64,000 bases of DNA from the NCBI GenBank assembly GCA_034521755.1, contig JAXHMB010000003.1:310001-374000 (forward strand), written 5' to 3'. The DNA is from JAXHMB01 sp034521755 (lineage in GTDB: Bacteria; Bacteroidota; Rhodothermia; Balneolales; Balneolaceae). Shown here in pieces: positions 57,313 to 64,000 of this stretch. A program made the position numbers and the translations under genes. Position 1 is the stretch's first letter. Each line of letters begins with the position of its first letter. The notes beneath the pieces were generated by a model that saw only the letters and a list, made by a program, of their open reading frames with translations, ran no database searches and had not been told where the DNA came from.

Positions 57313-60300
57313 TTAATTATCTTTTTCTGATTCGTCTGAGGCCAATTCTTCTTTATCCTCTTTCGTCTTTTTATTTCCAAAAAGCTTCCCAAATGTATTT
57401 CTTATTTTTCGGCTCAGACTTTGCCAGGTATTAAATTGTATTTCTGCTTCAAGACCCAAGCCATCTACCGTAGGCGTAACTTCACCGGTTTGCGAACTAC
57501 CCGAAACCGTTCCTAACGTCTGATCCTGTCTATGAAAAGCTGTAATTGAGAGACCTTTATTAATTCTATATGTCGCATTTAAGTCTCCAATACGATCTCC
57601 AACTGTCGCTTCCTGTCCGCCGGTTATCTGGCCTTCCCTCCGTAAAATCAAACGATCGTTATATAATCGTAACGCAATACCAAGATCAACTTCGTTGTAA
57701 GCGTTTAAGTTGAAATCAATATCAAACCGACTTACATCACTATTTAGCAAAGAATTAATTTGATTTGATAGAAGCGGACTTATAACCTGATTGGATAATA
57801 ACGGGTTAATAACCGTTGAACTTCTTGTCAGGCTTTGACTCAAGCTGGTTGTTGCCTGATTATATGATTCGGAAGGAATAAACTCTCCAGAAAGCAGAAT
57901 ACTTGTTGCTTGAAGTATTTTCTCCTGCTCATCCCGGTTAATCTCATTAATTGCAAACGATAACGTTGAATTGGAAGATAACTCAAATTCATTGGATAAC
58001 CTAAAATAGTAATTGTTCTCTACACTACTCACTGTACCGGCAATTTCAATAACCAAATCAATAGGAACACGCTGAATATCCTCATCATCTTCGCTAAGGT
58101 CGCCGCGGGCATTCAGGTTAGCTATGTTAGGACGTGCATTATAAATTGCATTTATATTTAAACGAGCATTTCCGGGATTCCCTTCCCATGAAATACTACC
58201 TCCTCTTTCAAGTGAAAGCCTGCGACTTATAATTTCGCCACTTACAAACTGATACGTTCCACCGGTAACATTGTAGCTTCCAAACATTTGCACATCTTCA
58301 TCCTGCATGGTGATGCGAACCTGACCGGTACCTTGTGCTGTAAGTACATCTCCGGTTACCGGATCAAATATTAAATCAACATTGATATTCTGGGGAGCAA
58401 TAAATTGAAGGTCAAGATCGGCACGCTCGGTAAATGTAAGATCATCCAATGCCTGTTCTAATCTTTCTTCGTCCAACTCAGTATCTCTAACTTCGTCGCT
58501 GGTAAGGTTAAGCCGGCCGCTTGGAGAAAGATCAAATTCGTCAACAAATTTTATGAACTTAGAGTCTTCATTAAGCTCTGTTTGCTCTAATAAGGGAATA
58601 GAAACCTTGGAACTCTCGGTTACTATAATAGGCTCAACGGTTTGGATAAACATATCTGTATTTGAACCTGTAACTCTTAACAGCCCTGTTCCAGATACAT
58701 TACCATAGAAAGGAACATCCGGATCAAATGCATTATTTAAAAACTGGAGTTGGTTCAACCGAAAGTTGATATCTAAATATGTAATCGGATCAAAGTTGTT
58801 TAAGTCAACGGTGCCCCAAAGTAGTCCGGTGCCTCCTTTGGTGTCCGTTACATTAACTGAATCCAAAACCACGCCTTTATCCCTATCAAGTTCTACGGGT
58901 CCGCTTAAGAAGTAATTAGTATTTAAAAAGCGGGGTTTCGTAAACACATTCTGTGTTTGAAAATCAGCGTGAAAGTCATAGTCATCAAGATTCCCGCGCA
59001 AATACCCCGTACCGGATGCCTGCCCCTCCATAGAATCAAAAACCTTATTAGCAAAAAGTGGAATGACCCACATATCTATCTGGTTAAAATCAATGTCAAA
59101 ATTATAAACCGTATCTTGTGATACATCAGAATTGGGCGGCACAAAATATCCATCAATTAAAATATTTTGCCCGATATCATCATTTTCAGACAAGTACTCT
59201 CCATACTTTGTAGAATCTGTTATCACTCGAATTTGTGTATCAAAACGTTCATTTTCAGAATTATAGGTGCTTGTAAACCTTGCATCACCAATCATGCGGT
59301 TATCCAGGCGAAGTCGGCTTATATTCAGATCACCCTGTATAGACGGACGATTAGTTAACGACCGGGTTTGGAAGGCACCGTTCACTGCACCCGCAAAGCT
59401 GACCCGCCCATCTATCAAATCTGATATGCGCTCTAACCTTATATCTCTTAAGATATACTGCAGAGAATCGCTTCGATTTGGGCTGAGTGTACCACGTATC
59501 TCAAAATATTCACTTAGATTCTTAAACCGGAAGTTACTGAAAGTAAGCTCATCTTTTCGGTTATAACTAAGTTTTGGGCGTCCCTGGTTTTGCCACGCAT
59601 AAACATCATTACCGAGAAAAAAGGAATCGACTTCAACCGCCAAAAGACTATCACTTAAAACTGTTTTCATTGCCAAATCCATGCTGGCATTATCTGAAAT
59701 ACTTCCAATGTGCTGATGAATACGTAATGAGTCTTCTTTAAAAGCCACATCAATGTTTACAGAATCCATATCAAATATTGACGTATTCAGGCGCCCGAGC
59801 TTTGACTGGAAATCCACATTAGAAAACTCTTTAAGCTTTCTGTTACTCTGGAAGCTAGCTGTAAGTTGAGCTGAAGCGTCATACGTTTTCCACTTATTGT
59901 AAAACAAAGTATCGGACTGCATGCTTGTAGAGAAGAGCATTCTGGATGAATCTGTATTTACATTAAAATCCAGTTCCAGATCGGTCTTTAAAGTTGGCGC
60001 TTCAGGCCAGTATTTTTTTATCAAGCTCAAGTCTTTCGACCTAAAATCTCCATTTAAAACCATCGGGCTGATCTTTTGCTGCATCAAGCTGTCTTTTTGT
60101 GCAAAAGAGCCAACAGAATCCAAAAGAATTTCTTCATTAAATCTTTCTGAGAGATAATTTCCCCAGTGGCTTGCCATTGCCAATAAATTTGACGGGACAA
60201 TATCACCAGTTACATCCAAATCAAACATAGAGCTGGTTAAACGAAAGGTTCTGCTTTCCTGATCTGGCGAATCTAAATCCATATACAGCTGATGAGGATT

Positions 60301-62061
60301 GAGCGTATCACCATTTACAATAGACTCTTTTACATCAAGATTAGCGCGGCCCTGAATACGGTCAGCTTCAAACCCTTCCAGTTCAATGTTATAATCAAAA
60401 TTGAGCTCGCTTTTCGGCATGTTGCTTGACGCTGCATATGCCGCTAAGTTTATTCCTTCTGCATTTCCTTTAAATGCCAAAGAAGGAATATCTGAATTCA
60501 AATCTATCCAACCAGATCCATTAACATTCTGGCTACCACTTCTATATATGTACTCCTGTTCAAAGAGCCCGCTTACTAATGATGATTTAAGTTCCAGCCT
60601 CTCAATATCAACATTATTTATGGTACTGTTAAAAATCGTAGTAGAAAGATCCATGAAAGCATCAGATATATTTGTACCTATACCAGTCACCGATGTATTA
60701 AAGTTAAGATTGGTAGTATCAATAGTTGAAGTAAAGAATGGCGTTGCATTTACGCTAGTACCTTCAACTGATCCTGCATATCTGAATGGTTCTTTGAGCT
60801 GTGAGCTGCCTTTAAGGCTTACATTTCCAAACTTGCTGGTAAGTTTCAAATCAACATTTACTGAATCCAGGCTGCCATCAGCACTTCCTTTTACAGCTAA
60901 GTTATTTAGAATCTCCAACTCTCTTTGATCAAGACTGCTTGTTAGTATTTCCAGGTCTTGCTTTCGCATGGAAAGCTCAGCAATTTCTAAATCATAGCTC
61001 AGGTTATCGATGGTTGAAAGATTTTTAAATAACCCATCAATCCGGAAATAACTTTCTCCTACACCTAAAGTGAATTGATCTAAATACAACGAATCTATAA
61101 CTCCTTCTGTCTGAATATCAAAGACAATAGGCTCCAAAAGAGAAGGAGCATTGGGGAGGATATCCGAAAAGTCATTTAATACCAGTTTGGAGGAGTTTAC
61201 ATCAACATTATATTGGGCGTTTTGAAGTTGCTGACCCACTTCTTGCTTAAAAAGATCTACTCCTTCTATTTCTCCATTTAAACTAATCTGGGAGTTCCCT
61301 GCTTTAAAAGTAAAGCCATTAAACTCAAGATATGTATCATCATTATAGATCTGTCCTATAACACTTAGGTCTCCGGATTTCACATTTTGGACAGTAGCTG
61401 TAAAAGATTCAAGATCCCAAAAACGCTGCTGGGAGGTTATTTCCAAAAACATTTCAGCATTAATATCAGTAATGCGCAGCGGCTCGGGTAAATTCAATTT
61501 CGATGTATTTCCCAAAAGGCGTTCTACATAAATTCCACCTCCTTTGATGGAAAGCTGTGGAGCTACAATTTCTATATTTGATACCCAACTGGCTTCCAGA
61601 CTTCTATCAGCTTCTTGCTCTCTTTCCAAACGCCTGAGAATGTTGAAAAGTGAGTACCTCTCATCTTTATCTTGGTATAGATTAATTTGTGGATTTTCAA
61701 GTGAAAAGCCGGTTATACTTATTTTGTTCTGGAAAAGACTCAATACATCTATATTAGCTTCAGCACTTTGGAGGTAAGCAAGTGTATCAATTCTTGAAGA
61801 ATCCTGATAATTGGGGGCAGTAATAGTTACCTCACTCATATTCAGGGTAAATGGAATAAGACCATCAAGTTGCCCAATCTTTAACTCTGCCTTATACGTT
61901 TCTGAAAAATCATTTTCAATCCAGTTAGCCAGGTAGTTTTTAGTTGACTTCATCTGCATCAGCCCCATAGTAGTGCCGAGAAAAAGGACCATTACAACCA
62001 GTATGGCTAAAACCATCCTCCAGAAATACTTCCAGCTTATATGTATCCAGCTTAAAAACAA
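57313..62061 (-). CDS. tamB: TamB-like translocation and assembly module protein (DUF490)
   Basis: 1582 residues. One N-terminal membrane anchor (about 16-38) is followed by a very long periplasmic beta-rich region and a C-terminal DUF490 domain with QDEDVQMFGSYNVTGGTYQF and LSLERGGSISWEGNPGNARL. AsmA/TamB proteins form a hydrophobic groove across the periplasm for phospholipid or barrel delivery. The TTG start at 62061, five bases after the aroB stop, gives a basic cytosolic tail before the anchor; the ATG at 62016 is a shorter option. Part of the aroK-aroB-tamB-rnr unit. Confidence 0.9.
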   Translation of the reverse strand: MFLSWIHISWKYFWRMVLAILVVMVLFLGTTMGLMQMKSTKNYLANWIENDFSETYKAELKIGQLDGLIPFTLNMSEVTITAPNYQDSSRIDTLAYLQSAEANIDVLSLFQNKISITGFSLENPQINLYQDKDERYSLFNILRRLEREQEADRSLEASWVSNIEIVAPQLSIKGGGIYVERLLGNTSKLNLPEPLRITDINAEMFLEITSQQRFWDLESFTATVQNVKSGDLSVIGQIYNDDTYLEFNGFTFKAGNSQISLNGEIEGVDLFKQEVGQQLQNAQYNVDVNSSKLVLNDFSDILPNAPSLLEPIVFDIQTEGVIDSLYLDQFTLGVGESYFRIDGLFKNLSTIDNLSYDLEIAELSMRKQDLEILTSSLDQRELEILNNLAVKGSADGSLDSVNVDLKLTSKFGNVSLKGSSQLKEPFRYAGSVEGTSVNATPFFTSTIDTTNLNFNTSVTGIGTNISDAFMDLSTTIFNSTINNVDIERLELKSSLVSGLFEQEYIYRSGSQNVNGSGWIDLNSDIPSLAFKGNAEGINLAAYAASSNMPKSELNFDYNIELEGFEADRIQGRANLDVKESIVNGDTLNPHQLYMDLDSPDQESRTFRLTSSMFDLDVTGDIVPSNLLAMASHWGNYLSERFNEEILLDSVGSFAQKDSLMQQKISPMVLNGDFRSKDLSLIKKYWPEAPTLKTDLELDFNVNTDSSRMLFSTSMQSDTLFYNKWKTYDASAQLTASFQSNRKLKEFSNVDFQSKLGRLNTSIFDMDSVNIDVAFKEDSLRIHQHIGSISDNASMDLAMKTVLSDSLLAVEVDSFFLGNDVYAWQNQGRPKLSYNRKDELTFSNFRFKNLSEYFEIRGTLSPNRSDSLQYILRDIRLERISDLIDGRVSFAGAVNGAFQTRSLTNRPSIQGDLNISRLRLDNRMIGDARFTSTYNSENERFDTQIRVITDSTKYGEYLSENDDIGQNILIDGYFVPPNSDVSQDTVYNFDIDFNQIDMWVIPLFANKVFDSMEGQASGTGYLRGNLDDYDFHADFQTQNVFTKPRFLNTNYFLSGPVELDRDKGVVLDSVNVTDTKGGTGLLWGTVDLNNFDPITYLDINFRLNQLQFLNNAFDPDVPFYGNVSGTGLLRVTGSNTDMFIQTVEPIIVTESSKVSIPLLEQTELNEDSKFIKFVDEFDLSPSGRLNLTSDEVRDTELDEERLEQALDDLTFTERADLDLQFIAPQNINVDLIFDPVTGDVLTAQGTGQVRITMQDEDVQMFGSYNVTGGTYQFVSGEIISRRLSLERGGSISWEGNPGNARLNINAIYNARPNIANLNARGDLSEDDEDIQRVPIDLVIEIAGTVSSVENNYYFRLSNEFELSSNSTLSFAINEINRDEQEKILQATSILLSGEFIPSESYNQATTSLSQSLTRSSTVINPLLSNQVISPLLSNQINSLLNSDVSRFDIDFNLNAYNEVDLGIALRLYNDRLILRREGQITGGQEATVGDRIGDLNATYRINKGLSITAFHRQDQTLGTVSGSSQTGEVTPTVDGLGLEAEIQFNTWQSLSRKIRNTFGKLFGNKKTKEDKEELASDESEKDN

Positions 62062-62065
62062 GTGC

Positions 62066-63166
62066 TTATTTTTTAGTATTCAGTTTCTTAAATGCAAATT
62101 CCCAGGCATTGAACAAAAGGTCTTTATCCTCACAACTAAACAAAAAAGGACTCTCCCAGTCACTAAGCAAAACAAGTCGGATAACCCCATCTTTTACTTT
62201 TTTATCTCGGCTCATAATCTCAACAAGCTGGGATATCTCTATTTCATCAGTATTGATTGTTAAATCATATAACGATAGAAAGGGGTCAAAACGTGCATTA
62301 TCTATATTTGCGCCTTTTATTTCTGAAGCATACGTACCAGCCAACATTCCCAGAAATACAGCTTCGCCGTGAGAAACAGTACCATAGCCTCCGTACTTTT
62401 CGAGTGCATGGCCGAAGGTATGGCCAAAATTTAAATACGCTCTCACTCCAGATTCCAATGTATCCTTTTCAACTATTTTAGTTTTTATTCTTGCACAATC
62501 AGTAATCAACTCAGCCCATTGTGGTGATGGCTGCAATTCTTTTTTAATTTCATCCTCTAAACGCTGAAATAAACTTTCATCTTCTATAGCAGCATACTTC
62601 AGCATTTCAGATAAACCATTTATCCACTCCTTTCTTTCGAGAGTTGTCAGGTAATTAATATCAGCAAAAACTGCATCAGGCTGATAAAAAGCACCAATCA
62701 AGTTTTTACCTGTAGCGTGATTAATGCCTGTCTTCCCGCCGATAGAACTGTCAACCATAGCAAGTAGTGAGGTAGGCATATGAATTAAAGGGACACCACG
62801 CAAAACACTTGCCGCCACGAATCCGGCTAAGTCACCCGTTACGCCGCCGCCAATTGCAAGGATGGGAGTTTTACGTTCAATGCCTGATTTTAACGTTGCA
62901 TCCACCAACTTGTTCCATTCCGGAAAAGACTTACTTTTCTCTCCTTCGGGCACATCAAAAAATTCAACATTGTTAAAAAAAGTATTGCATCCTTCTTCAA
63001 TAATATCAGCATGAAGTTTCCATACTTTTTCATCAACAATTACAAACAGTTTCTCCTTGGAATACCGAGTGGCGCAAAAGTCGTTAAAACTATCCCATAG
63101 GTTTTGTCCAACATGAATAGGATATGAGGCCTGTGTGGAGGTGCTGACCTTAATGATCTGAGACAT
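62066..63166 (-). CDS. aroB: 3-dehydroquinate synthase
   Basis: 366 residues. Second step of the shikimate pathway. NAD-binding and metal-site motifs are present: EGEKSKSFPEW, AIGGGVTGDLAGFVAAS, HMPTSLLAMVDSSIGGKTG, and the zinc His residues in NFGHTFGHALE and VSHGEAV. Overlaps aroK by 17 bases, and tamB begins right after its stop. Confidence 0.97.
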   Translation of the reverse strand: MSQIIKVSTSTQASYPIHVGQNLWDSFNDFCATRYSKEKLFVIVDEKVWKLHADIIEEGCNTFFNNVEFFDVPEGEKSKSFPEWNKLVDATLKSGIERKTPILAIGGGVTGDLAGFVAASVLRGVPLIHMPTSLLAMVDSSIGGKTGINHATGKNLIGAFYQPDAVFADINYLTTLERKEWINGLSEMLKYAAIEDESLFQRLEDEIKKELQPSPQWAELITDCARIKTKIVEKDTLESGVRAYLNFGHTFGHALEKYGGYGTVSHGEAVFLGMLAGTYASEIKGANIDNARFDPFLSLYDLTINTDEIEISQLVEIMSRDKKVKDGVIRLVLLSDWESPFLFSCEDKDLLFNAWEFAFKKLNTKK

Positions 63167-63710
63167 GATTTTTAATTTTACGAATCAATTTATCTGATAA
63201 CGAATCAACATCGTCAAATTTACTGCTATCAATTTGGATTACGGCCTGTTCATACAGCGGCATCCTTTGCTGGTACAGTGCCTTCAATTCTGCTTGCAAA
63301 ACGTCTTTGCTTTTAGGACTACCCCCGTCATCCAATAGAAGCGGACGTTTAGTATTATTTTTGATACGCTCAAAGATAACAGAAAATGGAGTCTCAATAA
63401 ATATTAAAAGCCCATTAAGTTTAATATGGTCAAGTATGTGTTGATCCTGTAGAGATCCTCCCCCAAGAGCTATAATACCCTTAAATGTACGGATTGCCTT
63501 ACGTATTGCAGATCTTTCTAATGCCCGAAAAGCATCTTCTCCTTCATTTTCAAAAATTTCGGGAATACTTAAACCTTGCTCGTGTTCAATAAACTGATCC
63601 AAGTCCATAAAAGACTGTTCCAACTTTTCAGCCAACACTTTACCAATTGTTGTCTTCCCCGCTCCCATGAACCCGCAAAGAAAAATACGATCAGGTAAAT
63701 TGGTAATCAT
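63150..63710 (-). CDS. aroK: Shikimate kinase
   Basis: 186 residues. Walker A in GFMGAGKTTIGK, the shikimate-binding DLDQFIEHEQG, RALERSAIRK and ALGGGS motifs, and the LID region KRPLL. Phosphorylates shikimate. Its 3' end overlaps aroB, a pair often kept together. It starts two bases after the end of the upstream rqcH gene. Confidence 0.96.
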   Translation of the reverse strand: MITNLPDRIFLCGFMGAGKTTIGKVLAEKLEQSFMDLDQFIEHEQGLSIPEIFENEGEDAFRALERSAIRKAIRTFKGIIALGGGSLQDQHILDHIKLNGLLIFIETPFSVIFERIKNNTKRPLLLDDGGSPKSKDVLQAELKALYQQRMPLYEQAVIQIDSSKFDDVDSLSDKLIRKIKNHVSDH

Positions 63711-63712
63711 GC

Positions 63713-64000
63713 TTAGTGTTTATTTGGATTAATTGGAGGTACCATTTCTACTTGTTCGCGTTCTACAACAACAGCTCCCGGGGCAGCCCCTTTAGGTTTT
63801 CTCACATACTTGCGTTTTGTGTACATTACTGGTGCAGATTTCATTCCTTTAGCCTTTGAGTAGTAGGCGGCATATCCCGCCGCCTTTAAAATCACGTTCT
63901 TGGGAGGGTAGTCTTTTTGATTGCCCATGCGAATAACCACATGTGAACCTCCAACTCCCCGTGCATGCAACCAAACATCTTCTTTGTGAGCCAAACTGGT
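63713..64000 (-). CDS. rqcH: NFACT-family ribosome quality-control protein RqcH, C-terminal part (5' end outside window)
   Basis: The frame runs in from the window edge. The 95 visible residues are the NFACT-R (DUF814) domain: KEDVWLHARGVGGSHVVIR, the PPKNVILKAAGYAAYYSKAK helix and the conserved VMYTKRKYVRKPKGAAPG, which ends these proteins. RqcH recruits Ala-tRNA to stalled large subunits. The N-terminal NFACT-N and coiled coil are not visible. Head of the minus-strand unit rqcH-aroK-aroB-tamB-rnr. Confidence 0.9.
   Translation of the reverse strand, partial: TSLAHKEDVWLHARGVGGSHVVIRMGNQKDYPPKNVILKAAGYAAYYSKAKGMKSAPVMYTKRKYVRKPKGAAPGAVVVEREQVEMVPPINPNKH

Overview
The window is chromosomal DNA of a Gram-negative bacterium of the FCB group (Bacteroidota and relatives), most likely a Balneolota or Rhodothermota member. 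The reasons are: a SprA-type type IX secretion (T9SS) translocon and a T9SS plug (DUF5103) protein; LptF/LptG, TamB and Lnt of a diderm envelope; HprK and a PtsN-like protein without a sugar-PTS operon in view; carotenoid-type genes; moderate-to-low GC; and mostly weak or absent Shine-Dalgarno sequences. The phylum call is inference. No rRNA, tRNA, CRISPR array, prophage or complete IS was found.

Layout. (1) 1-9.5 kb is a vitamin B12 block on the minus strand: a B12-dependent class II ribonucleotide reductase (cut by the window edge), a BtuB-like TonB receptor and a BtuF-BtuC-BtuD ABC importer. The receptor and the importer each have their own cobalamin riboswitch. Between them sit three copies of a roughly 105-bp palindromic repeat, two of which tightly bracket a small GIY-YIG nuclease gene. 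(2) 9.7-12 kb holds a divergent pair, a CrtC-like hydratase and a CruG-like glycosyltransferase. (3) 12-15.5 kb holds a Xer recombinase, HPF, HprK and an M23 peptidase. (4) 15.5-31 kb is mixed housekeeping: M28 peptidase, TrmH, a CBS protein, an orphan response regulator, an esterase, BioB, a DUF5694-like lipoprotein, formate-THF ligase, a matrixin with a coiled-coil insertion, a small lipoprotein, GNAT, GrpE-DnaJ, a VOC protein, RsmI and Lnt. (5) 31-41 kb holds SprA and LptF-LptG. (6) 41-47.5 kb, minus strand: GuaB, a small unknown protein, FolD, an NtrC-type regulator, PBP4 and PtsN. (7) 47.6-51.6 kb, plus strand: CcmB-HolB-DapF-Plug. (8) 51.7-64 kb, minus strand, reads as one tight transcription unit: RqcH (partial)-AroK-AroB-TamB-RNase R and a peptidase-MA/beta-propeller/beta-barrel protein.

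How the parts fit. The B12 genes form a plausible regulon in which uptake feeds NrdJ. Fhs and FolD supply one-carbon units. SprA and Plug are both T9SS parts. LptF/G, TamB, Lnt, PBP4 and the barrel protein build the envelope.

Quality flag. Four envelope genes (lnt, sprA, lptF and the barrel protein) carry six frameshifts in total, two of them next to homopolymers. Because three of these genes are normally important or essential, base-calling errors are at least as likely as decay. The most unusual items are the repeat/GIY-YIG unit, the matrixin with an inserted coiled coil and the peptidase-propeller-barrel fusion.
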